A stretch of 24,680 bases of DNA from IMG/VR virus record IMGVR_UViG_3300031669_000223, positions 1 to 24,680 of that record; one strand, 5' to 3'. The stretch's first letter is position 1. Each line of letters starts with the position of its first letter. Source of the DNA: a virus. Positions 5,881 to 14,004 of the stretch are shown in pieces. The position numbers were made by a program, and so were the translations under genes. The notes beneath the pieces were generated by a model. It had not been told where the DNA came from. It saw only the letters and a list, made by a program, of their open reading frames with translations, and made no database searches.

Positions 5881-6334
5881 TAAGCAAATTCCAGATGAAG
5901 TAAGAGAAAGAGTTAAGATCTTAACTGCTCAAGGATATAGTGTTAGAACTATATCTAATAGAGTTAGTCTTGGTAAGAATGCGGTAAATAAGATTCAGCA
6001 TGAGATAGATAACTTAGGACAGTTGAGGGACATAGAAAAAAGGAAAATGGCACAAAAGCTTTGGAATCAGGCAAATCGGATGTTTAATTTCATTACTGAT
6101 AGGAAGTTACAGAAGACCGCCGCCTCCAGTTTATTCATTTCGATAGCAACGGCAATAGACAAGGCGTTATTATTGGTTGGTGATGTAACCGAGCGCGTGG
6201 GGTTGAGTATGCCGGAGATAGACCAGAGGCTTTTGGATATCCAGGAGCAACGGAAGATATTGAAACAGGCCCAAGGGGTTATATCTCGCAAGGGTAAGCA
6301 GTTACAGAAGGATAAGGCAGATGAAAAAAGTTAA
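5864..6334 (+). CDS. terminase small subunit (putative)
   Basis: A 156-residue protein just upstream of the large terminase. Residues about 10-47 form a homeodomain-like helix-turn-helix (IPDEVRERVKILTAQGYSVR, then SLGKNAVNKIQ). The rest is helical, with a central AIDKALLLVGD segment and a basic C-terminus, as in many phage TerS proteins that oligomerise and recognise the packaging site. GGAGATGG is the likely ribosome binding site. The assignment rests on the HTH, the size and the position beside TerL. Confidence 0.72.
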   Translation: MKRKGNKQIPDEVRERVKILTAQGYSVRTISNRVSLGKNAVNKIQHEIDNLGQLRDIEKRKMAQKLWNQANRMFNFITDRKLQKTAASSLFISIATAIDKALLLVGDVTERVGLSMPEIDQRLLDIQEQRKILKQAQGVISRKGKQLQKDKADEKS

Positions 6335-6512
6335 CATAATATTAATTATATGTATCTTGATGGGAGAATATTTTCAATTAGTAAGGGTTATTCTGAAGAA
6401 AGTCGTAACACGAATTGGTCATTTTTGCCTGTTTTTCGGGTTCGATTTTTGGAACTCGGCAGAATGGAAAGGGCAGGCGTCAGAGGTCGGCAAGGTAATT
6501 TCAGGGGGATAG
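6321..6512 (+). CDS. small membrane protein between TerS and TerL
   Basis: A 63-residue frame overlapping the end of TerS by 14 bp, with AAGGCAG upstream. It starts with a Lys-Lys and hydrophobic segment (MKKVNIILIICILMGEYF) like a signal anchor, then a second hydrophobic stretch near residues 34-43. It ends one base before the TerL start region. The coding case is moderate; it could be a filler frame. Confidence 0.4.
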   Translation: MKKVNIILIICILMGEYFQLVRVILKKVVTRIGHFCLFFGFDFWNSAEWKGQASEVGKVISGG

Positions 6513-6513
6513 G

Positions 6514-8073
6514 ATGGAAACCTCAGGTCATTTACAGACGGATAAACTCGACTCGGAGACAGTTGAGGCTAATTTGAAGGCTCTTGATGAAGAAGAGAAG
6601 ACCCTTAAACTGGAAGTATTAAGGCTTTATTCTGAGGAAGGGCTTAAATACTTTGTACCCAATGGCGGTCAAGAGAATGTAATCAAGATGGTAAAACCGG
6701 AGACCAATACTGTTATTCTCTCTGCCGCTAATGACTTTGGCAAGTCGGCTTTAGAGGTTAACTTTGTCGGCAATATGATATATGGACCGACCAACGAATG
6801 GTTTAATACTCCATTCTTCAAGAACTTCAAGCGACCTTCCAAGGGAAGAATTATAAGCGATGGGACTACTGTTGAGGAGAAGATAGTCCCGGAGCTTCAG
6901 AAGTGGCTTATCAAAGGTACTTACAAGTCCAGGAAGGCCGGTAGGAACTTTGAGAGTGTCTGGAACTTCAAGAATGGTTGTTACTTTGACATTATGACCT
7001 ACGACCAGAAACCGAAGGAGTTTGAAAGCGTGGATCTTGACTGGGCTATTCTTGACGAAGAACCTCTGGATTGGGTTTACAAATCTACGGTAGCAAGAAT
7101 GAGGACTAATAGATTTATATTTATCGGCTTTGCTCCTCTCTCGGCTTCTGCCTGGGTGTTTGATGATATAACTCCCCGGGAAGACAAGAAGAAGATAGTC
7201 GTTTACTATGGCGACGCAGAGGAGAATTGCATTGAACACGGACTCAGAGGACAAAGGAAGCATGAGGACATAATGGACAAGGCGGCGGAATACGATCCTG
7301 ACGAAAGAGAGGCAAGACTTCACGGTAGACCTCAAAAGTTCTATGGCCGGGTTCATAAGATATTTGACAGGACTGTTCACGGTATCGATGAACTTCCTCG
7401 CGACCTGTACTCCTATTTTATGATACTTGACCCTCACGATGCAAGACCTCCGGCAATATCCTGGGGAGCAGTCAATTATCACGGACACAAGTTCACTATC
7501 CACGAATGGCCTAATGAACCCTTTCACAAGATGAAATCCTGTTCTCTTGACTTCGACGACATAGCCAAGATAATCAAGCACATAGAGGTTGACTTGAAGA
7601 TTGATGGGAAGATACAGGAGAGGATACTTGACCCTTACTGGTATGCTCATAAGTACCCGAACAGTCAATTAACGGTAGCCCAAGAGTATGCCAAGAGAGG
7701 AATCAAGTTTGGTCCTCAGCTAAAACTCTTCAAGAAGTTTGAGGAGACAGCCAGGAAGCAGTTGAACGAGCATTTGAAGTATGAGAAGAGAGAGGACGGT
7801 ACTTTTAAGATCCATCCGAAGTGGTATGTGCTTAATCACTGCTACAATCACATCTACGCGTTTGAGCATTGGGTTATCGGGGACAGGACTGGTAGGTCTG
7901 CGGAAACCAAAGACCCTGTTGAGAAGCCAGAAGAGAAGCATCAATGCTTTCCGAAGTTACTCTACTACTGGCTAATGAGTAATCCAAGATACATAGTGCC
8001 GAAGGTAAAGATAGTGAAACCAGCAATGACTTCAGAGGATAAGCGATTTTCTAAAGCAGGGAGGATTAGATGA
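6514..8073 (+). CDS. terL: terminase large subunit
   Basis: A 519-residue packaging motor. The N-terminal ATPase has a Walker A of the A/G-x4-GKS form (AANDFGKS, residues 71-78), a Walker B with acidic pair (WAILDEE, residues 177-183, Glu182 the likely catalytic residue), and a coupling-type motif in FIGFAPL (203-209). The C-terminal RNase H-like nuclease begins with the strand ILDPHD (residues 304-309, Asp306 metal ligand). Known role: ATP-driven translocation of concatemeric DNA through the portal, and genome cutting. An AGGGGG site precedes ATG 6514. The stop overlaps the next start as ATGA. Confidence 0.93.
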   Translation: METSGHLQTDKLDSETVEANLKALDEEEKTLKLEVLRLYSEEGLKYFVPNGGQENVIKMVKPETNTVILSAANDFGKSALEVNFVGNMIYGPTNEWFNTPFFKNFKRPSKGRIISDGTTVEEKIVPELQKWLIKGTYKSRKAGRNFESVWNFKNGCYFDIMTYDQKPKEFESVDLDWAILDEEPLDWVYKSTVARMRTNRFIFIGFAPLSASAWVFDDITPREDKKKIVVYYGDAEENCIEHGLRGQRKHEDIMDKAAEYDPDEREARLHGRPQKFYGRVHKIFDRTVHGIDELPRDLYSYFMILDPHDARPPAISWGAVNYHGHKFTIHEWPNEPFHKMKSCSLDFDDIAKIIKHIEVDLKIDGKIQERILDPYWYAHKYPNSQLTVAQEYAKRGIKFGPQLKLFKKFEETARKQLNEHLKYEKREDGTFKIHPKWYVLNHCYNHIYAFEHWVIGDRTGRSAETKDPVEKPEEKHQCFPKLLYYWLMSNPRYIVPKVKIVKPAMTSEDKRFSKAGRIR

Positions 8074-8384
8074 CCGAACCAACGAAAGACAAAGGCAATG
8101 GGAAACCCCAAGAAACAGTTAAGCCATTAGCAGGTTTACCTGTCAGCGATGTTGATATTTGGTTTATCGTCGGAGTTTCCAAGAAGACGGGAGGAATGAT
8201 TATCGCAGGTCCAAAGGTTGAGGAGTTACAGAAGTTTAAAGAGAGAAAGACAAGAGAGCAATGCTTAGACCTTTTGATAGAAGCATTGAATACAGTTATG
8301 GCGAATACTAAGCAATCCCAAAAGAAATCTTCGATATTGAGAGTAGGCAGAAACATTTTTCTTCCCGGAGGAACGCATGATTAA
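8070..8384 (+). CDS. hypothetical protein between TerL and portal
   Basis: A 104-residue protein coupled to TerL by a four-base overlap. The disordered charged N-terminus (~20 aa) is followed by a small alpha/beta segment (DVDIWFIVGVSKKTGGMIIA) and a Lys-rich helix. No family recognised. Position in the packaging module suggests a virion or packaging accessory role. Confidence 0.6.
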   Translation: MTEPTKDKGNGKPQETVKPLAGLPVSDVDIWFIVGVSKKTGGMIIAGPKVEELQKFKERKTREQCLDLLIEALNTVMANTKQSQKKSSILRVGRNIFLPGGTHD

Positions 8385-8399
8385 GAGGAGGAAGAGATA

Positions 8400-8555
8400 A
8401 TGCCCTACAAACGCAAAGGGAAAACGATTCTTCATAAAAAAGATGGTTGGTCGAAAAAGCAAAAATGTAAAAGTGTTCGCAAGGCAAAAAGTGCAATGAG
8501 ATTATTACACGGTATTGAACACGGAATGAAACCCAGAAGACGAAAAAGGAAATGA
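8400..8555 (+). CDS. 51-residue highly basic protein
   Basis: A short protein in which close to half of the residues are Lys or Arg (MPYKRKGKTI...KPRRRKRK). It has a strong AAGAGGAGG site and lies directly before the portal gene. A central KAKSAMRLLHGIEHGM segment would form an amphipathic helix. Very basic small proteins are common beside phage head genes and may bind DNA or the capsid interior. No specific function can be given. Confidence 0.6.
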   Translation: MPYKRKGKTILHKKDGWSKKQKCKSVRKAKSAMRLLHGIEHGMKPRRRKRK

Positions 8556-8556
8556 T

Positions 8557-10620
8557 ATGCAGTTAAAACTTCTTAAAGAAAAGAAACTTAATCTTGACAG
8601 TAAGGACAAGAAAGATATTCTGGGTAGCATTATCGAAGACCTTGACGAAGCGATTAACAGCAATCCAGATTTAGAAGAAACTATCAACGGTTACGATAAA
8701 CTCGCCGCAGGGGATTTACCAGAGAAGACAGAACCCTGGGATGGTTGTTCAAATATCAATCACCCTATGATTCGGATAGCAATTAGCGGAGGAGTAGCTC
8801 GATGGATGAAGCAACTTCTTGGTCGTGGCAAGATGATGGTTGCGAAGCCGGGGACTGATGAGCAGAATAAACTTGCTCCTCGTATTGAAACGGTTATTGA
8901 TTTCCTTATGAGGACAGAAATAAAACTAAAGCGAACAATCCGTCGGCTTGTCAAGAAGGTTGCTAAACACGGAACAGCAATAGCCCATCCCTACTGGGTT
9001 GAGGAGAAAGAAATTGTCAAGGATGTAAAAATTTATAAAGGCGATAATGCTTTGATGGACTTTAAAGAAGATTTTCCATCGGCTGAAGAAGGAGGTATGG
9101 AAGAGAAAGAGTATCGGGCTTATCTTAGAGATTTGGAGAAAGAGCCAGAAACAGGGATTGAAATTCCTGTTGAGTATGAGGATTACAAATTCAGAGGAGT
9201 TAGGGTAGACGTAATTGACCGAAGAGATTTTATAATTCACAAAGATATTATTGACCCTGAGAAAGCGAAAGTAAAAGGGCAAAGGTTCTGGCAGAGTTGG
9301 TATGAGATTGTCGCAAGGTATGAGGCGGGAGAATACGGAGAGGATAATGGCGGAGAGTCTTTAGAGGCGTTAAAAGCAAAATTAGGCGGAGAGAAAGACG
9401 ATAAAGAAGAGAAAAATCCTGACTATACGAAGAAACGACTTGAATGTGTCAAGGCTATTTATAAATACGATGTTGATGATTGTAAGAAGAAAGAAGAAGC
9501 GTTGCTGATAACTATTATAAAAGACGCAGAGGCTGGCGTTGAATATCTTTTGCGTTGCGAGAATTACGGATTTTGGCACGGCAGAGATTTCTTCATTCCT
9601 TTCAGGATTGATGAGGGAGATGGATTTGATGGCGAGGGATTTGCGGAAAAACTCTGGGATATAAACTTATACGCTAACGCCGCACACAACCAGAGAATTG
9701 ACAGGGGAACGATAGCGAATATTCCATTTTTCAAAGGGCGAAAGGGTGCTGATGTAGAAGAAAGTCGTTTAGAACTTGCTAAAGGAATAGTCTATTGGCT
9801 GGAACATCCAGATGATTTTGAGCAGGTAAGAATTCAGGGAGCGCCGATTACAGATTTAATTGCTGAAGAACAGATGTTGGAGAGAATGGGAGAGTTGACA
9901 ACAAAAATCACTACATCAGCCACAGGGAAAGAATCGGCGACTGACCCGAGAGCGCCGGCAACAAAGACACTCGCTTTACTTCAGCAACAGGACATCGGGA
10001 TTAGCGATTACATAGATTGTCTTGACCCTTCCTTTGCTGAACTTGCCTACCAGATTTTATCTCTTTACTATGAGTTTGGGTTTAATGATGAGGAAGAGGG
10101 AGAAGGAACAGTAATCAGAGAATTGACAGGAGATAAATATAAATTTGAACCATTAACAAGACAGGAATTAAAAATTAAGGGAATGGAGTTTGGACTGCGA
10201 TGTTCAACAACAGGAATGAACGAGATGGTTGAAGAAGCGAAGTTTAAAGAAATTGCTGGTCTTTTAATACAAACGCCGGAAATTATGCAAGACCGCGTAA
10301 GGTTCTGGAATGTAATCAGGGAAATGGTTGATAGGTCTGGTTTAGAGATTAGCTCAGATATTCTTCCCACTCCAGAACAGATGGAGAAAGAGAATTTGAA
10401 AAGAATAAAACAGGCATTAAGGGAACTTGTTAAAGAGAGAATGCAGGGAATATCGGAAGAGGCAAGAGGCGAAATTGAAAAACGCTTTCAAATGCTTTTC
10501 CAAATATTAGGTCTTGGAGGAACGCCACCGGTAGCAGGTGCGACTCCGCCAACACCAACAGGAGGTGCAGGTGCAGAAATTACAGGACCCAAACTACCAG
10601 AAGAAGTTGGAGCAGTGTAA
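8557..10620 (+). CDS. portal protein
   Basis: A 687-residue protein starting one base after the preceding stop. Recognition rests on size, position between TerL and scaffold/capsid, and portal-like features. These include an N-terminal region with WDGCSNINHPMIRIAIS, a wing-type alpha/beta middle, the SATGKESATDPRAPATKTLA segment resembling portal stem/clip regions, and a long helical C-terminal part ending in a Pro/Gly-rich tail. The length is typical of P22-like short-tailed phage portals. Known role: dodecameric ring at one capsid vertex, the docking site for terminase and tail adaptors. Confidence 0.85.
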   Translation: MQLKLLKEKKLNLDSKDKKDILGSIIEDLDEAINSNPDLEETINGYDKLAAGDLPEKTEPWDGCSNINHPMIRIAISGGVARWMKQLLGRGKMMVAKPGTDEQNKLAPRIETVIDFLMRTEIKLKRTIRRLVKKVAKHGTAIAHPYWVEEKEIVKDVKIYKGDNALMDFKEDFPSAEEGGMEEKEYRAYLRDLEKEPETGIEIPVEYEDYKFRGVRVDVIDRRDFIIHKDIIDPEKAKVKGQRFWQSWYEIVARYEAGEYGEDNGGESLEALKAKLGGEKDDKEEKNPDYTKKRLECVKAIYKYDVDDCKKKEEALLITIIKDAEAGVEYLLRCENYGFWHGRDFFIPFRIDEGDGFDGEGFAEKLWDINLYANAAHNQRIDRGTIANIPFFKGRKGADVEESRLELAKGIVYWLEHPDDFEQVRIQGAPITDLIAEEQMLERMGELTTKITTSATGKESATDPRAPATKTLALLQQQDIGISDYIDCLDPSFAELAYQILSLYYEFGFNDEEEGEGTVIRELTGDKYKFEPLTRQELKIKGMEFGLRCSTTGMNEMVEEAKFKEIAGLLIQTPEIMQDRVRFWNVIREMVDRSGLEISSDILPTPEQMEKENLKRIKQALRELVKERMQGISEEARGEIEKRFQMLFQILGLGGTPPVAGATPPTPTGGAGAEITGPKLPEEVGAV

Positions 10621-10945
10621 CGCGATAATCAGGAGTGCAAAGGGATTAAAAGGTTTATCAGATTTTGGACCGTGGAAAGAAGCAACCAATATTATAAATG
10701 ACAGAATAGAAGCATTAAAAAGACATAGAGATAGTATTCTCTTGGGAATAAATAAAGATATTTCTACTGACAGGGAACTTGCTGAAGTTAAATCAATAGC
10801 CAGAGAGATAAAAGTTTTAGGAGAGATTAGAGATATTGAGAAATCTTACACCAAAGGCGTTAACGAAGCATTAAAAGAGAAAGAAAAATTAACAGCTTTG
10901 ATAGAAAAAGAGAAAGCGAAACCTAAAAGAAAGTTTTCACTTTGA
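10571..10945 (+). CDS. helical post-portal protein
   Basis: A 124-residue coiled-coil-rich basic protein. The frame opens at GTG 10538, but GTG 10571 has a perfect AGGAGG five bases upstream and is preferred. The first 50 bp, including this ribosome binding site, lie inside the Pro/Gly-rich 3' end of the portal gene in another frame. Lys/Glu-rich helices dominate, and the C-terminus is basic (KPKRKFSL). A small helical protein between portal and scaffold is common, but the function is unknown. Confidence 0.65.
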   Translation: MQKLQDPNYQKKLEQCNAIIRSAKGLKGLSDFGPWKEATNIINDRIEALKRHRDSILLGINKDISTDRELAEVKSIAREIKVLGEIRDIEKSYTKGVNEALKEKEKLTALIEKEKAKPKRKFSL

Positions 10946-10970
10946 AAATAAAATAGGTAGTAACGCTAAA

Positions 10971-11012
10971 TCCTCCGCTGCGACTCGGGTCTGGCGGAGG
11001 TGAAAGACCCGA
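10971..11012 (+). promoter_or_regulatory. H-type RNA pseudoknot in scaffold leader
   Basis: Stem 1 is CCTCCGC (10972-10978) with GCGGAGG (10994-11000). Stem 2 is TCGGGTCT (10985-10992) with AGACCCGA (11005-11012). The order is S1-S2-S1'-S2', with loops of 6, 1 and 4 nt. All 15 pairs are Watson-Crick. The second strand of stem 2 is also the left arm of the terminator that follows, making the two folds mutually exclusive. It matches no riboswitch class I recall. Confidence 0.7.
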
Positions 11013-11059
11013 AAGGATTGATGACTCTGTTGAAAGCCATCAGTCCAATCGGGTTTTTT
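11008..11059 (+). terminator. intrinsic terminator in scaffold leader
   Basis: CCCGA (11008-11012) pairs with TCGGG (11049-11053). After an AA/AA internal loop, GGATTGATG (11015-11023) pairs with CATCAGTCC (11038-11046, one G·U). Six T residues follow at 11054-11059. The basal CCCGA is shared with pseudoknot stem 2, so pseudoknot formation would leave the base unpaired and weaken termination. Confidence 0.7.
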
Positions 11060-11064
11060 AATTT

Positions 11065-11100
11065 CGCCCTCCTTACTCCCATCGCTGAGGGTAAGAGGCG
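11065..11100 (+). promoter_or_regulatory. bulged hairpin before scaffold ribosome binding site
   Basis: CGCC (11065-11068) pairs with GGCG (11097-11100), continuing inward through TC/GA and TTAC/GTAA with single-base bulges. It ends four bases before AGGAGG (11105-11110). Its CTCCT stretch could alternatively pair with the AGGAG of the ribosome binding site, so translation of the scaffold gene could also be modulated. Confidence 0.45.
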
Positions 11101-11116
11101 TAACAGGAGGAGCAAG

Positions 11117-11929
11117 ATGAAGGAGACAGAGAAAGTGTTTGACCCTATTACAGGGGAAGAAGTTGTAAAAACTGAAGAAGAAATTTCAGAGGAGGAGACA
11201 ACGCCTCCTGAAAAAACAGAGGAAGAAGAAGAAGAAACACCGCCAGCTTCGGAAGGCGTAAAACCCGAAGTAGATGAGTTCGGAGTTCCTTACAAAAATC
11301 GCGCTAAGGAATACGAACGGAAGTTAAGGGAAGTTGAGGCAAGACTTCAAGACAAAGTCCGAGAGCTTGAAGACAGGGGAAAACAAGAGGAGGCAGACGA
11401 CTTGGAAACTTTTTTAAAGGAAAGAGAAGATTCAGATGTGCCACTTACAAATGCGGAGATTAAAAAGCTTACCAATCTGATTGGAACACGAATTACTCGC
11501 AGTATAGCGAGGACTATCGGTCCGATGATGGCTTCTCCAAATGTCATCGAAGCACAGATAGGTAGGTTGCAGGGGCAGGTTGGTTTTGAACCGAAAGCCG
11601 AATCTCTTCTTCGTTCCAAGCTTCGTGAAGTTCCGCCTGAAGTTCTTGTCAATAACCCTGAGGGAATAGCGAATAGTGCCTACGATATGGTTCTTGGACA
11701 ACTTGCCCGAGAGGGTAAGCTTGGAGGAAAGCTGAAGCAACCCAAAAAGACACCCGGTCCCAATGCGCCGAAAATTGAAAGCCCTGGCGCTCCGCCAGCA
11801 GTAAGAGGCAAAAAACCGCCAACTGAAGCGGAGAAGAAAGAGGCAGAGGATAAGCATGTTACGGTTGAACAATTGCGAGCAATCAAGGCACGCCGGGAGC
11901 AAGGAAAGAAGGATAGAGAGAAAAAATAG
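11117..11929 (+). CDS. capsid scaffolding protein (putative)
   Basis: A 270-residue protein. The frame is open from 10970, but ATG 11117 has AGGAGG six bases upstream. The N-terminal ~50 residues are very acidic with Thr/Pro/Glu runs, residues ~60-105 are a coiled coil (RAKEYERKLREVEARLQDKV), the middle is helical, and the C-terminus is Pro-rich then strongly Lys/Arg-rich. This acidic-helical-basic build, just upstream of the capsid genes, is typical of phage scaffolds that template procapsid assembly and leave or are cleaved before packaging. No protease gene is visible nearby. Confidence 0.75.
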   Translation: MKETEKVFDPITGEEVVKTEEEISEEETTPPEKTEEEEEETPPASEGVKPEVDEFGVPYKNRAKEYERKLREVEARLQDKVRELEDRGKQEEADDLETFLKEREDSDVPLTNAEIKKLTNLIGTRITRSIARTIGPMMASPNVIEAQIGRLQGQVGFEPKAESLLRSKLREVPPEVLVNNPEGIANSAYDMVLGQLAREGKLGGKLKQPKKTPGPNAPKIESPGAPPAVRGKKPPTEAEKKEAEDKHVTVEQLRAIKARREQGKKDREKK

Positions 11930-11944
11930 AGGAGGTGAACATAT

Positions 11945-12448
11945 ATGAGTGAGGTTAGATACGGGCCTGTTATAGGCAGTTACAACGCTGTTATGTTCCC
12001 TGTAACGGATGCACAGATGTTCCATCCTAACGGGGCAGCCTTTGTATTTTTGGATGCTAACGGAAAGGTAAGTATTGCCATAACAGCAACTGCATCTTTG
12101 TTTGGATGGGCTTTAGTTCCCCGGTCTCTTACACGAACTGATCTTGCTAATGGCTTTTGGACATCTTTGACTGCGGCATCTACTGGAGTAAGTTATGTTC
12201 CTGTAATCGTAGCGGCAATGAATCCTAATGTTGCTTACAGAGTTCCTTGTACTGCGGCTTCAGCTGTTGCGGCAAGGCTTGGCGAGTGTTCCGATTTGGT
12301 TGGAGTCAATGATGGGACTGTTCAATATGCTACGCCAGGTACGACCTCAACCGATGTTCTATTGAATGTCGCCTTACCAGAGGATGGGGACACTAATTCA
12401 ATAATAGTAACAATCAATCCAAATACAATTCAAAGAGATACAGCATAG
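11945..12448 (+). CDS. capsid decoration-like protein, copy 1
   Basis: A 167-residue beta-rich protein with AGGAGGTGA upstream. It shares identical ends with the next gene (MSEVRYGPVIG... and LPEDGDTNSI...IQRDT). Lack of charged runs, many Val/Thr/Ala strands and a place between scaffold and major capsid protein suggest a capsid decoration, stabilisation or head-fibre protein. No specific family is recognised. It is one half of a tandem duplication. Confidence 0.65.
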   Translation: MSEVRYGPVIGSYNAVMFPVTDAQMFHPNGAAFVFLDANGKVSIAITATASLFGWALVPRSLTRTDLANGFWTSLTAASTGVSYVPVIVAAMNPNVAYRVPCTAASAVAARLGECSDLVGVNDGTVQYATPGTTSTDVLLNVALPEDGDTNSIIVTINPNTIQRDTA

Positions 12449-12478
12449 GGATTGAAAACTTTAAGGAGGTGAGTACAA

Positions 12479-12982
12479 ATGAGTGAAGTTAGGTATGGTC
12501 CAGTAATAGGCAACTACAACACAGTCATGCTTCCTGTAACAGACTCGCAGAAGTTTCATCCCAACGGAGGAGCCTTTGTGTTTCTGGATTCCAGTGGGTT
12601 TGTGTCGATTGCGATATCAACATCTCAAGCTCTATTTGGTTGGGCGTTAGTTCCTCGTTCGCTTAAAGGGACTGACCTTTCCAATGGATACTGGACTTCT
12701 GGGGCGGCCGCAGTTGCCGGGACAAGTTATGTTCCAGTGATTGTTGCAGCAATGAATCTTGGGGTTACTTTCAGAGCTCCTTGTGGAACAGGATTAGCTG
12801 TTGCGGCAAGATGCGGTGAGGCTTGTGATCTTCTATTGGCATCGAACAGTGGAGCTGTCCAGTATGTAGATACATCGCTTTCTTCACACGATGTTGTGTT
12901 GATAGTTGGTTTACCAGAAGATGGGGATACCAATTCAATATTGGTAACATTCAACCCGAATGAAATCCAAAGGGATACATAA
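12479..12982 (+). CDS. capsid decoration-like protein, copy 2
   Basis: A 167-residue paralogue of the upstream gene, about 60% identical by eye. Blocks such as SYVPVIVAAMN and FGWALVPRSL are unchanged, while a central surface-like region (residues ~113-138) diverges, including added Cys residues (RCGEACDLL). AAGGAGGTGA is the ribosome binding site. Two diverged copies could occupy different capsid positions or form a mixed oligomer. The assignment is by context only. Confidence 0.65.
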   Translation: MSEVRYGPVIGNYNTVMLPVTDSQKFHPNGGAFVFLDSSGFVSIAISTSQALFGWALVPRSLKGTDLSNGYWTSGAAAVAGTSYVPVIVAAMNLGVTFRAPCGTGLAVAARCGEACDLLLASNSGAVQYVDTSLSSHDVVLIVGLPEDGDTNSILVTFNPNEIQRDT

Positions 12983-13013
12983 AGGTTGAAAATTTTAAGG
13001 GGGTGAAAAAGAA

Positions 13014-13991
13014 ATGGCAATACGAACTGATTATACTCACGCAATAACGGAGAAGTTATACGATTGGTATTACGAATCGTATGACCAACTTCCTTCCGTT
13101 CACGATAAGATTTTCAGGAAGAAGGAATCGAAAGCAGCCTATGAAGCATCGGTTTCAGGAGTTGGGATGGGTAAACTTCAGAAGCAATCCGCTGAGATGC
13201 AGTCAATCCAGTACAGAGACCCGATGGAAGGGTATCCTGTATATGGCAAGAACGACACCTTTACTGATGGTATCAAGTTCAGCAAACAAACAGTAGATGA
13301 CTTCCCTAAGAGTTACATCGAGAACATACTGAAAGAAACAGCTGGAACTTGGGGCGAAGCAGTTCAAGCAACAAAGGAAGCGTTCTATGCGGATGTCTTC
13401 AACAAAGGTGCATATACTGCTGGAGATGCTATGTTTAATGCTTCCGTTGCTGGATTTACTGACCCTTCGGGAAATGTTATCTATGACGGTAAGTGTCTGT
13501 TCACGCCTACTGGTGCTAAGAGAAGTTCAAAGGGAGGCGGAACATACTACAACGCCATAGCATCAGCAGCCTTGACAGGAGCAAACCTGAAGATCGCCTA
13601 CGACCTTATGACAGTAACGAACAATAGGAATGAAAGGGATTTACCAGTTTCAATCATTCCTGATACTCTCTTAGTTCCAGCGAGCTTAAAGTTTACTGCT
13701 GAGGAGATTCTGAAGTCCGAAAAAGAACCATATGTAACCACCAACACGACAAATGTTCTTCGGAACATTGTCAATTTAGTTGTGTGGAATGCTTACTTGA
13801 CGGATACTAACGCTTGGTTCTTGGGCTGTGCTCATAAGGGTTTGATTGCGATGGACAGAGAAGACACCATTTTAGACTACTTCCAGGATGAAGACACCAA
13901 AGCCTTTAAAGCGAATATTTGGGTTCGTTTCGGTTTGAAGATTGACAACTGGAGATTCTGGGTAGCTTGTAATGCCGAGACATCAGCTTAA
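13014..13991 (+). CDS. major capsid protein (HK97-fold, putative)
   Basis: A 325-residue protein with AAGGGGGTGA upstream. Position after scaffold and decoration genes and the sequence texture fit an HK97-fold capsid protein: an N-terminal helical/E-loop-like part, then PDTLLVPASLKFTAEEIL, followed by NVLRNIVNLVVW strands and a C-terminal R-x-G strand-rich domain. The PDTLLVP...A.EIL block resembles Mu gpT-like and related major capsid proteins. Known role: main shell subunit, assembled on the scaffold around the portal. Confidence 0.82.
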   Translation: MAIRTDYTHAITEKLYDWYYESYDQLPSVHDKIFRKKESKAAYEASVSGVGMGKLQKQSAEMQSIQYRDPMEGYPVYGKNDTFTDGIKFSKQTVDDFPKSYIENILKETAGTWGEAVQATKEAFYADVFNKGAYTAGDAMFNASVAGFTDPSGNVIYDGKCLFTPTGAKRSSKGGGTYYNAIASAALTGANLKIAYDLMTVTNNRNERDLPVSIIPDTLLVPASLKFTAEEILKSEKEPYVTTNTTNVLRNIVNLVVWNAYLTDTNAWFLGCAHKGLIAMDREDTILDYFQDEDTKAFKANIWVRFGLKIDNWRFWVACNAETSA

Positions 13992-14004
13992 TTCTGATTT
14001 CAAT

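Larger units (their letters stand above)
11945..13013 (+). repeat. tandem gene duplication including trailer
   Basis: Two ~530-bp units each contain a decoration-like gene plus its downstream spacer. The spacers are also related: GATTGAAAACTTTAAGGAGG (12449-12468) versus GGTTGAAAATTTTAAGGGGG (12985-13004). The duplicated unit therefore spanned gene plus following ribosome-binding region. DNA identity has decayed at synonymous sites, so the event is not recent. Confidence 0.75.

Noticed and set aside
6350-6577. 75-codon plus-strand frame between TerS and TerL
   Set aside because: No ribosome binding site and it overlaps the TerL start; the 6321 frame has the better start and a membrane segment.
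6751-7668. Long minus-strand open frame (305 codons) inside the terminase gene
   Set aside because: It lies wholly antisense to a clearly recognised TerL with Walker and nuclease motifs, has no ribosome binding site and no recognisable protein features; it is a codon-bias shadow.
11015-11040. Possible hammerhead ribozyme core (TTGATGA ... GAAA)
   Set aside because: The invariant C of CUGAUGA is a T and no stem II separates the two core strands; the bases are explained by the terminator hairpin.
11000-11116. In-frame upstream extension of the scaffold gene from GTG 11000
   Set aside because: The GTG lies inside pseudoknot stem 1 without a spaced ribosome binding site; ATG 11117 has an ideal one, and the stretch is better explained as structured leader.
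11432-12025. Minus-strand open frame (197 codons) across scaffold and decoration genes
   Set aside because: Antisense to two well-supported genes with strong ribosome binding sites; low-quality composition.
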